The notes: a model not told the origin generated them from the letters alone. A stretch of 64,000 nucleotides of DNA from JBCCTX01 sp964468435 (GCA_964468435.1 CAYXVE010000011.1:47742-111741), one strand, 5' to 3'; positions 36,471 to 45,238 are shown, numbered from the stretch's first letter. Program-made: numbers and translations.

Positions 36471-36491
36471 ATATGAAAATAAATTTCTCAT
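36420..36491 (-). CDS. Phe/Tyr-rich leader peptide of the pheA operon
   Basis: A 23-codon frame from ATG (36491-36489) to TAG (36422-36420), 75 nt before pheA. Ten of its 23 residues are Phe or Tyr, seven of them crowded in FYFSCFYFYF, followed by GRM and stop. The run uses TTT, TTC and TAT codons with TCA and TGC between, so it is not a simple homopolymer effect. Charging of tRNA-Phe and tRNA-Tyr would control how far the ribosome moves. The same frame is open upstream to an ATG at 36608 (62 codons), so a longer leader is possible if transcription starts at the promoter at 36623-36654. Confidence 0.8.
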   Translation of the reverse strand: MRNLFSYQGRFYFSCFYFYFGRM

Positions 36492-36540
36492 TATGATGCA
36501 ATTATAAATAAAAACCTTGATAACAAAAAGCCATTTTTTT

Positions 36541-36570
36541 AAAAAAATGAAAAGGGGGCCAAAAGCCCCC
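36541..36570 (-). terminator. GC-rich hairpin with poly-U upstream of the leader peptide
   Basis: On the minus strand GGGGGC and GCCCCC form a six-pair GC stem around TTTTG, followed by TTTTCATTTTTTT. It is a good intrinsic terminator in shape. A second GGGGG lies just upstream (minus strand, about 36580-36576) and could compete for the C-run. It may end a short upstream transcript or act as a further attenuator of the aromatic operon. Confidence 0.65.
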
Positions 36571-36622
36571 ATTAACCCCCTGTTCAAAAACCATTTACCC
36601 TGAATCATTTTTATTATCGTTA

Positions 36623-36654
36623 CTAATATATACTATTTATGAAATAATACCAAA
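36623..36654 (-). promoter_or_regulatory. Candidate promoter P2 of the aromatic operon
   Basis: TTTG (36654-36651), 20-nt spacer, TATATTAG (36630-36623), which matches TAnnTTTG at seven of eight positions. The predicted start at about 36616 would be just upstream of the ATG at 36608 and upstream of the GC-rich hairpin. Confidence 0.45.
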
Positions 36655-36689
36655 TAAATTATATCCAAAAAGTCAGAACTCAGGAAAAT

Positions 36690-36712
36690 GCGAGCCTCTA
36701 CAAGAGGCTCGC
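36690..36712 (-). terminator. Perfect 10-bp hairpin in the pheA upstream region
   Basis: GCGAGCCTCT and AGAGGCTCGC are perfect complements around a 3-nt loop. On the minus strand it is followed by ATTTTCC, a weak U-run. It lies about 60-85 nt downstream of promoter P1, so it could end a short RNA or be a structural element of the leader. Confidence 0.5.
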
Positions 36713-36780
36713 TCAAACCTATTTACCAGCTATCCACTTTCAATGATCTATTGGCTTAATTGATTTTTTTATCGTACACT

Positions 36781-36811
36781 CAAATTTAATAATATTTTTT
36801 ATAATTGCAAA
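36781..36811 (-). promoter_or_regulatory. Candidate promoter P1 upstream of the aromatic operon
   Basis: TTTG (36811-36808), 19-nt spacer, TAAATTTG (36788-36781): both elements match the Bacteroidota sigma consensus exactly at a standard spacing. A transcript would start near 36774 and run toward pheA through the two hairpins and the leader peptide. The rest of 36713-37069 is very AT-rich and I see no gene in it. Confidence 0.55.
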
Positions 36812-37069
36812 TAACGATTATAATTTTTTTCATTAAATTATAATATACATTTTTAGTATTTTGCAAAAATAAAGCACAAGCATCTGATTATCATGTATTT
36901 CAATTTAATATATAATCTTGGCCATCTCACATTATTATATACAATTATAGGATGATCTCTACTCAAGCAATGTACTCATCTGTATTGCTAAACAGAAATA
37001 AATAACAAGCTCTGGATATTGTAACCCCATCTTTCCTGAGGTAATCTCGTACACAAAATATATTTCAGG

Positions 37070-37100
37070 AAAAAAGTCATCCCACTGATAGTGGGATGAC
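37070..37100 (-). terminator. Terminator of the amt-glnB operon
   Basis: GTCATCCCAC and GTGGGATGAC form a perfect 10-bp stem around a 5-nt loop; on the minus strand six T residues follow. It lies 31 nt after the glnB stop. Confidence 0.9.
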
Positions 37101-37130
37101 TCTGTTTACAAAATATTACCCAAACAAAAA

Positions 37131-37475
37131 TCAAACAGCTGCACTACCTCTTTCTCCGGTACGGATACGAATACATTCCTCTAAGGGTAATACAAATATT
37201 TTTCCATCACCAATTTCACCATTTCCAGAGGATTTGGCAGCCTTGAGGATCGTATCGCAGGTGATATTAACAAATTCGTCATTGACGGCAATTTCGAGTC
37301 TGACTTTAGGTGTAAGACTCGGTATATATTTCTGTCCGCGGTATATCTCTTCCTGAACCTGCTGTCCGTGCCCTGCCACACGGCTAACAGTGATCCGGGT
37401 AATATCAGCCTCGATCAGTGCTTCACGGACCTGATCGAGTTTATTTTCTCGAATAATGGCGGTGATAAGTTTCAT
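37131..37475 (-). CDS. glnB: PII nitrogen regulatory protein
   Basis: 114 residues. MKLITAIIRENKLDQVREAL opens the family fold; the T-loop reads YRGQKYIPSLTPKVRLEIAV with both Tyr residues (46 and 51) kept, and IGDGKIFVLPLEECIRIRTGERG is the C-terminal signature. PII binds ATP/ADP and 2-oxoglutarate and blocks the ammonium channel by inserting its T-loop. It follows amt by 56 nt in an operon, the usual amtB-glnK arrangement. Confidence 0.95.
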   Translation of the reverse strand: MKLITAIIRENKLDQVREALIEADITRITVSRVAGHGQQVQEEIYRGQKYIPSLTPKVRLEIAVNDEFVNITCDTILKAAKSSGNGEIGDGKIFVLPLEECIRIRTGERGSAAV

Positions 37476-37531
37476 GAAAAATATGTGTTGTGGTCTTTGT
37501 CATCTAAAAAACTAATCTCAATTGGGGAGTA

Positions 37532-38860
37532 TCAATGAGGACTTAGCATACCATATCCTCTCTCTCCGTGGTATGCATCATCAAGACCTTGCATCTCACT
37601 TTCTGCATTTGATCTCAACCCGATAGTACGCTCGATCAATACCAGTAGGATCAGCGTCCCTACACCTGCGTATACGATAGCGATCAATACTGCCAGGGCT
37701 TGTACGCCAAGCTGTTGCCACATGGTCCAGCTACCACCGATAGCCCCTGAGGCTTCTGCCATCCAGCTATCGCGAATAAAAAAGCTTAACATAATAGCAC
37801 CTACGATTCCTCCTATTCCGTGAATACCAAATACATCCAGGCTGTCGTCATACCCCAGACGGTTTTTCATCATAATAGCCAGGTAACAGATAAGGGATGC
37901 AGCAGCACCTAATACCAACGCACCCAGCGGTTGTACTACGCCAGCTGCCGGCGTTATTGCAACCAGACCAGCCAAGATACCACTGACAAAACCCAAAGCT
38001 GTAGCTTTACCCTGGCGTATTCCTTCAATAATAACCCATGCTATAGCTCCGGCAGCAGCAGCAGCCTGTGTAGCAGTCAATGCCTGGGCGGTACTCAAAC
38101 CACTGGCTATGCTACTACCAGCATTAAATCCAAACCATCCTACCCAAAGTAATCCAGCCCCAATCAGAGTCATTACCAGGTTGTTGGGGCGAATGGTAGT
38201 CTGCGGATACCCTCTTCGAACTCCCAGATAGATGGCAGCCACCAGTCCACTGGCACCAGCAGAAATATGGACTACGGTTCCCCCCGCAAAGTCAATCGCA
38301 CCATTAGCCCCAAGATTGTACAGATAGCCATCTCCTGCCCATACCCAATGACACAAAGGGTTGTACACCAGTATTCCCCATAAAGCTATGAAAAAGCAGT
38401 AACCTTTAAATTGTACACGCTCTGCAAATGCTCCAGCTATCAGAGCAGGTGTAATAATCGCAAACTTACCCTGAAACATCGAAAAGACGTATTCAGGAAT
38501 ACCCTCACTCATAATGGTCTCATCAATACCACGCAAGAATAGGTAATCACTATTCCATCCAATCCAGCCCCCCAATACATTTTCACCAAAACACATAGCG
38601 TAACCACATATTACCCACAATACACTCATAATCCCCATCGCTACAAAACTATGCATCATCGTCCCCAATACATTCTTGGAACGAACCAATCCACCGTAAA
38701 ACATGGCAAGTCCTGGTATCATTAATAATACCAATGCCGTAGAGGTCAACATCCAGGCCGTTGCGCCTGAATCGATCCCGTCCTGAGCCCATACAGACTT
38801 CATACCTGCTATTATGAACAACAGAAACATACCCGAAATGCGAGCTAATCTTTTTCTCAT
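37532..38860 (-). CDS. amt: Ammonium transporter (Amt/MEP)
   Basis: 442 residues with a signal sequence (FLLFIIAGMKSVWAQ) and eleven membrane helices. Landmarks: STALVLLMIPGLAMFYGGLVRSKNVL, the Phe gate/His region WAGDGYLYNLGANGAIDFAGGTVVHISAGASGLVAA, and the twin-His partner DVFGIHGIGGIVGAI. It conducts NH4+/NH3 across the inner membrane. Paired with glnB, it is expected to be switched on under nitrogen limitation. No NtrC-type site was identified. Confidence 0.96.
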   Translation of the reverse strand: MRKRLARISGMFLLFIIAGMKSVWAQDGIDSGATAWMLTSTALVLLMIPGLAMFYGGLVRSKNVLGTMMHSFVAMGIMSVLWVICGYAMCFGENVLGGWIGWNSDYLFLRGIDETIMSEGIPEYVFSMFQGKFAIITPALIAGAFAERVQFKGYCFFIALWGILVYNPLCHWVWAGDGYLYNLGANGAIDFAGGTVVHISAGASGLVAAIYLGVRRGYPQTTIRPNNLVMTLIGAGLLWVGWFGFNAGSSIASGLSTAQALTATQAAAAAGAIAWVIIEGIRQGKATALGFVSGILAGLVAITPAAGVVQPLGALVLGAAASLICYLAIMMKNRLGYDDSLDVFGIHGIGGIVGAIMLSFFIRDSWMAEASGAIGGSWTMWQQLGVQALAVLIAIVYAGVGTLILLVLIERTIGLRSNAESEMQGLDDAYHGERGYGMLSPH

Positions 38861-39333
38861 ATACGATATTGATTAAAACATAATAGTATTAACAAGCTAA
38901 AATTAAATAATTCACATTAAAAGTCTATAAATCTAATCTGATTTGCAAAAATTAAGAAAAAATGACACAATTAATTATCATTGATCAATTAAATATCAAT
39001 TTTATTGTAGTTGTTATCGTAATGCCCGCTACTCATACAGAAATTTATTGTATAATCTGCAGATTTGTCCAAAAAATCCTACCTCTAGTACCTTGTTTTT
39101 TGCATTTATTACCCATTTTCTACTTCTTTATGTCTCTTTTTTCATTTTCCTTAACAACCAGGGGCTTTCTTCCCCTTCTAGCTACTACCTTCATACAATC
39201 CATTAGGTATCATTTATGTATTCTCCAGAATTTGACCTCTTTATTGAAGATCTTTTCCCTACCTTAGAAAGTATATCAATTTGTATGGGTATAACGTTTA
39301 AAATGTATTACTTTTGAAATAAACAACTGCAAT
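38861..39333. other. Intergenic region between amt and the metalloprotease gene
   Basis: 473 bases, AT-rich and T-rich on the plus strand. It holds the divergent start regions of amt and the metalloprotease. A 101-codon plus-strand frame (38962-39267) reads as a hydrophobic, low-complexity product and I regard it as chance. I see no RNA gene or repeat. Confidence 0.6.
39309..39316 (+). promoter_or_regulatory. Candidate -7 element (TACTTTTG) for the metalloprotease gene
   Basis: An exact TAnnTTTG match 17 nt before the ATG. A TTTG at 39280-39283 is a possible -33 element, but the 25-nt spacing is longer than normal. Confidence 0.35.
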
Positions 39334-42300
39334 ATGAATGCTGCTCTTCCAATAAGATCATGTTTAATCTTCCTTTTGGGATGTCATACGCTTTTTGCAC
39401 AGACTTCATGGAAGGCCATACAAGATGGGCAGGTTCATACTGAAAGCCCCAATCTGTTGCTACCGAGGCACATCCGTTTTGAACAGAAAAAGGTACTTCC
39501 CCCAGCCGGGATCATCAACCTGATATCCCAACAATACAGGTTTGATTCGCTCGGTTATGGCTTTGAATATTGGAATACGGAAACAAATCATCGTGGTCAT
39601 CGCCACTTGAGGTATATACAGACGTACAGGGGTATACCTGTAGAAGGTAGCATGTATATCCTTCATGAAAAAGAAGGAAGAGTTTATGCAGCTACAGGAA
39701 AAGTATACAAAGTTCAAGTTGGATTTCGTGAACCTACCATTCCCGAAGCAGAGGCCCTTTCCCGTTCTGTCAGACATATTGGCGCAAGAACCTACCAATG
39801 GGAATTAGAAAGTGAATTTGACATACGCTCAAATCTGACAGCAAGATATCACCGAACAGATTATCCTAAAGGACAAATGGTATATATTCCACTAGCGGGA
39901 GATTATCAGCAACCCCAATTTCGCCTGGCCTGGAAGTTTGATATTTATGCACATGCTCCTCTCAGCAGAACCCTGACCTACATAGATGCTAGTAGTGGTC
40001 AATTGGTCTTTCAGCTGGATGCTTTACATAGCCAGGATAGCAGTGGTACTGCCAATACCCGGTTTAGTGGTCAACGTAACATCACGACTCAATTTACTGA
40101 AGGGAGGTTCAGACTTCGTCAATCCGGAAGAGGAGAAGGTATATTTACCTGGGACATGAATGATTCTACCGCTTTTAATCAGGCCCGTGATGTATGGGAT
40201 CAAGATAATATCTGGAATGCTCCCAATGATTTAATCGATGGAGCTGCATCGGATGCGTACTGGGGCGCAGAAGCTACGTATGATTTTTTGCTTGAGCGAT
40301 TTGGAAGGAATAGCTATGACGATGAAGGGGGAGCGATCAATTGTTATGTTCATTATGGCAAAGATTTCAATAATGCCTTTTGGGATGGCAGACGTGTAGT
40401 ATTTGGCAATGGCGATGGTAAGTCCCTGGCCACTTTGGATATTGTTGCCCACGAGATCGCACACGGTCTAACTCAATACACATCCAACCTCATTTATCAA
40501 AACGAGTCCGGTGCCCTCAATGAATCATTCAGTGATATCATCGGCAAAGCAGTAGAGTATTATGCCAAACCAGAAACATTTACCTGGAAGATCGGGAAGG
40601 ACCGGGGACTTATCATCCGGAGCATGGAAGATCCCAATCTCAATGGACATCCCAAAAACTATCAGGGAGCCCGCTGGTATACAGGTACAGAAGATAATGG
40701 TGGCGTACATATCAATAGTGGAGTGCAAAACCATTGGTTTTACTTGCTGGTGAGCGGTGGGCAGGATTTCAATGATTTCGGAGAGGCCTATGAGGTCAAA
40801 GGTGTAGGAATGGATTCAGCACTGGCAGTTGTATACAGGGCATATACTATTTACATGACCCCTACTAGTACTTATGAAGATGCCAGATATTTCACGATTT
40901 TATCTGCAATTGATCTCTTTGGTGCCTGTTCTGAAGTACATGAATCGGTCATCAATGCATGGCATGCAGTAGGTCTGGATGAACCTTATCGTGAAGTTCC
41001 GGTGGCAAATTTTACAGCTTCCTCGAAGGTGCTGTGCACAGCACCTTATGAAGTGAGATTTCATCAGCAAGCTTCCAATATAGCCAGATACGTTTGGGAT
41101 TTTGGTGATGGGACAAAGGATAGCACCGCCAGTCCTGTTCACGAATATCAGACACCAGGAGAATACACCGTTACCCTGATAGTAGAAGGGTTTTGTGGAA
41201 AAAGTGATACAGTAGTCCGGGATTCCTACATTCGTATCAATCCTGGCCCTCCACCACCTGTCGCTCAAACCAGATATATTGCCTGTAGGGAAACCATTAG
41301 CCTTACAGCACAGGGGACGGGGGATATACATTGGTATGACCAGTGGGGGGAAAAAATACATGTAGGAGATACCCTAATACCTCCACGGCTCAACAATGAT
41401 ATTACCTATTACGCACAAAATATAGCGTATGATCCCCCTCAATTTGTCGGGCCGTTGCAGGACTCCATCCTGGGAACCGGAGGCTACCATGATGAAGCCT
41501 TTGATGCCAGGATTTACTTCAGGGTAATGCGCAGGCTCAGACTCAATTCTGTCTCGGTAGATGCTGCCGAAGCGGGGGAGCGCATGCTGGTCCTGGAAGA
41601 TCGTAGCGGCAACCTGATCCAGGAAATCCCAGTCTTTATCCCTGCTGGAAAAAGCCGCGTGGAACTGAATCTGGATCTGACTCCCGAAAGCTATCGACTG
41701 GGAGGCAAAAATATGAACCTTTATCGGCACCGCACAGGTGCAGATTTTCCTTATGCAATCGAAAATGTCATTTCATTGGACGATAGTCCTCCAGATGCAG
41801 GTCCTACCTTTTACTACTATCTCTACGACTGGTCTATATCCTCCTACTGTGCGAGCACCACGTCTGAGGCAAAAGTGTTTGTGAGTCCCATAGACGTTCC
41901 TGAAGTATCTGATACTACTCGTTGTGGTCCGGGTCAGGTAACCCTGGTAGCTGGCAATAATAGGCCCAACGTCAACTGGTATGATGACTCCGGAACATTG
42001 CTTCATACCGGAAACAGATTTACAACACCCGAACTGGATACCTGTACTACTTTTTTTGCAGAGTCCTTCATAGTGGATGATACACTCAAAGTAGGTCCTG
42101 AAGATGAATCCTTGGGAGGGGGAGAATTTCACAACACCGAATTCGATGCAAGACTGGAATTTGAGGTACACAAACCCATCAGATTAAGCTCTGTATATGT
42201 CAATGCTGGTTCGGCGGGGAATCGCCGGGTTGTACTAGAAGATGGCCAGGGAAATATGCTGGATGCTTTCAATATATTTATCTCTAAAGGTCGCAGTCGT

Positions 42301-43056
42301 ATTACACTCAATCTCAATCTCCAACCCGGTAGATATGCCATAGGGGGGAAGTTTATGGACCTGTTTAGAAACAGTTCTGGTGCCATATATCCCTACTCTA
42401 TAAAGGATCTGGTGTCGATCACTGGCTCCAATGCCTTCCCTTCAGACAATTACTATTACTATTTTTATGATTGGGAAGTTATGGAAACACCCTGTTTCAG
42501 TACTCCTGTGCCGGTGGAGATAATTGTAGGACAGGAGCTTCAAGCTGCTTTCAGTTATCGCCAGAATAAGGACACAGTATCTTTTTCCAGTCTCACAGAT
42601 GGAGCCACCCTATGGTTTTGGGATTTTGGTGATGGGCAGACGGACTCTGTTCAGTCACCTGTCCATGTCTATGGAGATACAGGTACCTTTATCGTGACCC
42701 TCAGGAGCATAACAGAAAATTGTACCGGATCGATCGACCTACCTGTAGTAATATCAGAAACAGGTAAACCAACAGGAATCATTTCCAACCTACCTAAAAA
42801 AATGGAATCTCTTATAGAAATTGCGCCTAACCCAGCCAGTAATTATACTGTTCTGGAATTTAGAAATCCTTTAAGCCACCAGAGCTTACTGTATATCACA
42901 GATATCCATGGAAGGAAACTCCATGAATCGCACCTTGAAGCGAACAAGCAGAATCGTTCTCAGATAGATCTGAGCAAATATCCTTCTGGGACATACATCG
43001 TACATGTCAAAACAGAGCACTATCACATGTATCAGAAACTACAGGTAATCCCATAA
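39334..43056 (+). CDS. Secreted M4 (thermolysin-like) metalloprotease with PKD domains and T9SS sorting domain
   Basis: 1240 residues. Signal peptide (SCLIFLLGCHTLFAQ), FTP/PepSY propeptide (about 30-230), and M4 catalytic domain (about 240-550) with zinc motif VAHEIAHGLTQY (His/Glu about 373-377), third ligand NESFSDIIG, and GGVHINSGVQNHWFY with the catalytic His. Then PKD domain 1 (VWDFGDGTKDST), two copies of a roughly 135-residue beta domain (from about 703 and about 920), PKD domain 2 (WFWDFGDGQTDS), and a type A type IX sorting domain at 1160-1240 (IEIAPNPASNYTVLEF, LSKYPSGTYIVHVKT). It should be exported through the T9SS to the surface or medium to digest protein. Confidence 0.94.
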   Translation: MNAALPIRSCLIFLLGCHTLFAQTSWKAIQDGQVHTESPNLLLPRHIRFEQKKVLPPAGIINLISQQYRFDSLGYGFEYWNTETNHRGHRHLRYIQTYRGIPVEGSMYILHEKEGRVYAATGKVYKVQVGFREPTIPEAEALSRSVRHIGARTYQWELESEFDIRSNLTARYHRTDYPKGQMVYIPLAGDYQQPQFRLAWKFDIYAHAPLSRTLTYIDASSGQLVFQLDALHSQDSSGTANTRFSGQRNITTQFTEGRFRLRQSGRGEGIFTWDMNDSTAFNQARDVWDQDNIWNAPNDLIDGAASDAYWGAEATYDFLLERFGRNSYDDEGGAINCYVHYGKDFNNAFWDGRRVVFGNGDGKSLATLDIVAHEIAHGLTQYTSNLIYQNESGALNESFSDIIGKAVEYYAKPETFTWKIGKDRGLIIRSMEDPNLNGHPKNYQGARWYTGTEDNGGVHINSGVQNHWFYLLVSGGQDFNDFGEAYEVKGVGMDSALAVVYRAYTIYMTPTSTYEDARYFTILSAIDLFGACSEVHESVINAWHAVGLDEPYREVPVANFTASSKVLCTAPYEVRFHQQASNIARYVWDFGDGTKDSTASPVHEYQTPGEYTVTLIVEGFCGKSDTVVRDSYIRINPGPPPPVAQTRYIACRETISLTAQGTGDIHWYDQWGEKIHVGDTLIPPRLNNDITYYAQNIAYDPPQFVGPLQDSILGTGGYHDEAFDARIYFRVMRRLRLNSVSVDAAEAGERMLVLEDRSGNLIQEIPVFIPAGKSRVELNLDLTPESYRLGGKNMNLYRHRTGADFPYAIENVISLDDSPPDAGPTFYYYLYDWSISSYCASTTSEAKVFVSPIDVPEVSDTTRCGPGQVTLVAGNNRPNVNWYDDSGTLLHTGNRFTTPELDTCTTFFAESFIVDDTLKVGPEDESLGGGEFHNTEFDARLEFEVHKPIRLSSVYVNAGSAGNRRVVLEDGQGNMLDAFNIFISKGRSRITLNLNLQPGRYAIGGKFMDLFRNSSGAIYPYSIKDLVSITGSNAFPSDNYYYYFYDWEVMETPCFSTPVPVEIIVGQELQAAFSYRQNKDTVSFSSLTDGATLWFWDFGDGQTDSVQSPVHVYGDTGTFIVTLRSITENCTGSIDLPVVISETGKPTGIISNLPKKMESLIEIAPNPASNYTVLEFRNPLSHQSLLYITDIHGRKLHESHLEANKQNRSQIDLSKYPSGTYIVHVKTEHYHMYQKLQVIP

Positions 43057-43208
43057 TAGCTCGATTTTTCATCCGATGTTGAATGGCTTAATGTTAAGTT
43101 TGTAGAAGGACTATACATCCAGAGATTACCAATATGATATTTCATCCCCATTTTGTTATATTATTGTGAGATCAGCAAACACACATGGTTCCCCCGTAAC
43201 ATATATAC

Positions 43209-44198
43209 ATGAAATCATCTCAAACCGCTTTTTCTCAAACTTCACAACCCAATTCCTTTTCACGCTCTATCAAGGGGAGGGTTATACAATCTACGGGAAG
43301 AAGATGTATTGTGCAGGTAGAGGGAGGCCAAAAGTATGAATGTGCGATAAGGGGAAAATTCAGAATACAGGACATTAACGCTACCAATCCGGTAGCTGTA
43401 GGGGACTGGGTTATAATCCAGATTCATATGGGGGAGGGATTAGGGCTAGTTACCGAGCTGCTACCCAGAAATAACTATATCTTGAGGAAAGCTGTAGCTC
43501 AGGCTCACAAAGTGCATATTCTATGTGCAAATGTAGATCAGGCATTACTATTATTTACTGTTGACTATCCCGCGACTTCGTATGGCTTTGCAGACAGGTT
43601 TTTGCTGATAACCACGGCATTTGAGATTCCTACAAAAGTCGTCATCAATAAAATAGATTTACTAAATCAGGAGGAACAGCTAAAAAAAATGGACGAAGTA
43701 AAAGGAGTATATGAAAAAGTGGGAATTGAAGTAATAATGATGAGTTCCATAGATACCTCCTACCGGGAAAAAGTATATAAATTACTCAAAGATCAGGTAA
43801 CATTTGTGGGGGGCCATTCAGGATCGGGTAAATCTACATTCATCAATCTGGTCGATCCAAATTACAATATTAAAACATCGGACATTTCACATTATACCAG
43901 TAAGGGGCGACATACTACTACCTATGCTGAAATGTATCCTTTACAGGGAGGAGGATACATCATAGATTCACCAGGTATCAAAGAGTTAGGGATAGCAACA
44001 TTTGACAAAGCAGAGGTCAGTCATAATTTCCTTGAGATGTTTACGTTACTGGATCAATGCAGGTTCAACAATTGCATTCATATCAATGAGCCAGGTTGTG
44101 CTGTAAAAGCGGCTGTCGAATTAGGGGAGATTCCTGAAAGCAGATACCAGAGCTACCTCAGTATCTTAGCAGAGATTGATGAATCTATCAACTATTGA
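43209..44198 (+). CDS. rsgA: Ribosome small-subunit-dependent GTPase A
   Basis: 329 residues. An N-terminal OB fold is followed by the circularly permuted GTPase order G4 (VINKIDLLN), G1 (FVGGHSGSGKSTFINL), G2 (SKGRHTTTYAEM) and G3 (IDSPGIKELG), then the zinc motif DQCRFNNCIHINEPGC. It assists late 30S maturation. The N-terminus has about 20 extra polar residues compared with many homologs; the next in-frame start would be later in the OB fold, so I keep the ATG at 43209. Confidence 0.95.
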   Translation: MKSSQTAFSQTSQPNSFSRSIKGRVIQSTGRRCIVQVEGGQKYECAIRGKFRIQDINATNPVAVGDWVIIQIHMGEGLGLVTELLPRNNYILRKAVAQAHKVHILCANVDQALLLFTVDYPATSYGFADRFLLITTAFEIPTKVVINKIDLLNQEEQLKKMDEVKGVYEKVGIEVIMMSSIDTSYREKVYKLLKDQVTFVGGHSGSGKSTFINLVDPNYNIKTSDISHYTSKGRHTTTYAEMYPLQGGGYIIDSPGIKELGIATFDKAEVSHNFLEMFTLLDQCRFNNCIHINEPGCAVKAAVELGEIPESRYQSYLSILAEIDESINY

Positions 44199-44409
44199 CC
44201 CTCATTTCTTCCTGTGAAGCTTCAGCAGGTTCTTTTATCCCACGAAGCATTTTCAGTTCCATCATCCCAGCTATAAGCCCTGTCCACTCAGACATGATCC
44301 AGTTGTGAACCTCTTTAGGGTTGATCATTCGAACCAGGGTAATAAGTCGGCAAGCACTCTCCAAAAGCTCACACAACACAAAACTCCATGTAAACACTGG
44401 ATTCTTCAT
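44188..44409 (-). CDS. Possible small protein of unknown function
   Basis: 73 codons, convergent with rsgA and overlapping its end by 11 nt. It contains VLCELLESACRLITLVRMI, NPKEVHNWIMSEWTGLIAGMMELKMLRG, with amphipathic helix character. I recognise no family. The intergenic gap would be 420 nt without it, which is long for this window, so it is listed at low confidence. Confidence 0.4.
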   Translation of the reverse strand: MKNPVFTWSFVLCELLESACRLITLVRMINPKEVHNWIMSEWTGLIAGMMELKMLRGIKEPAEASQEEMRVNS

Positions 44410-44620
44410 CTAGCTGAGTTGAGCTGTATTCCTTCTAATCGTTGTATTATTCTTTACAAGGACCATATATGATTTTTGATAAATAGGCAAAAACTGATCC
44501 ATCACGATACTTACTCCTGTCAATGACTTAAATCAGGCCCAGGCCTGAACTTTCTCAATGTGTAGGCGCTGATATCCCATGAAATTTAGCTATTAAATTA
44601 ACAAATTATACCCATTCAAT

Positions 44621-45238
44621 ATGAGCAACGAAAGGCTGGAAGAACTAACCCAGAAAGTATATGAGGAGGGAGTTCAAAAGGCCAGAGATGAAGCTAAACA
44701 AATTATTAATGATGCTCAGGCAGAGGCAGCTCAGATCTTGAAAGAAGCACAAGCCCAGGCAAACGAAATCATAGATTCGGCACGAAGTGAAGCTGATAAG
44801 AATTATCAAAAGCTTCAACAGGACCTGAATATAGCTTTAAGTCAGACGCTTCAGGTCGGCAAACGCCGGCTTGCAGACGCTATCACGACACAAATCCTAT
44901 CAAAGGAAATCCAAGGCACATTTCAAGACCCGGACTTTGTTAAGCGATTAATAGAAGCGATGGTACAGCATTGGCTGGCACATCCACCTGAGATCAGTCA
45001 GGTACACCTGATCCTGCCTGAACAGTGGAAAGAAGAAATGTATGAATTTTTTGAGCAAAAACTACATACTGCCTTGCAAGAAGGCATGCGTGTTACGTTT
45101 GATGCTGGGATCAAAGGTGCATTTATCGTTCAGCAACAGGATCATGGTTATCAGCTCTATTTCTCTGATGAACAGTTTGAGCATCTCTTCAAGTCTTTCT
45201 TAAGACCCCAAACCCGTCAAATACTATTTGAGGAATGA
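44621..45238 (+). CDS. V-type ATP synthase subunit E
   Basis: 205 residues: an N-terminal coiled coil (ARDEAKQIINDAQAEAAQILKEAQAQANEIIDSARSEAD, split here for reference to residues 15-60) followed by a globular alpha/beta domain. This is the peripheral-stalk subunit E. It is the first gene of a seven-gene operon and its stop overlaps the next start by four bases. Confidence 0.88.
   Translation: MSNERLEELTQKVYEEGVQKARDEAKQIINDAQAEAAQILKEAQAQANEIIDSARSEADKNYQKLQQDLNIALSQTLQVGKRRLADAITTQILSKEIQGTFQDPDFVKRLIEAMVQHWLAHPPEISQVHLILPEQWKEEMYEFFEQKLHTALQEGMRVTFDAGIKGAFIVQQQDHGYQLYFSDEQFEHLFKSFLRPQTRQILFEE

Noticed and set aside
36502..36594. Second aromatic-rich minus-strand frame (starts MVFEQGVNGGFW) overlapping the GC hairpin
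   Set aside because: T-rich DNA gives Phe codons by chance, and no segment set linking this frame to the hairpin was as clear as for the 36420-36491 leader; kept only as a note under the hairpin finding.
37070..37100. Perfect 10-bp hairpin after glnB considered as part of the pheA leader
   Set aside because: It lies 31 nt after the glnB stop with a U-run on the same strand and upstream of both candidate pheA promoters, so it is the glnB terminator.
38962..39267. Plus-strand 101-codon hydrophobic frame upstream of the metalloprotease
   Set aside because: Composition is what T-rich non-coding DNA gives in this frame; no signal, family or start context supports it.
44527..44545. TCAGGCCCAGGCCTGA palindrome before the V-ATPase operon, with AGGCCTGAACT also near 54005
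   Set aside because: The shared string is about 12 bases and the contexts differ; not enough to call a repeat family or an operator.
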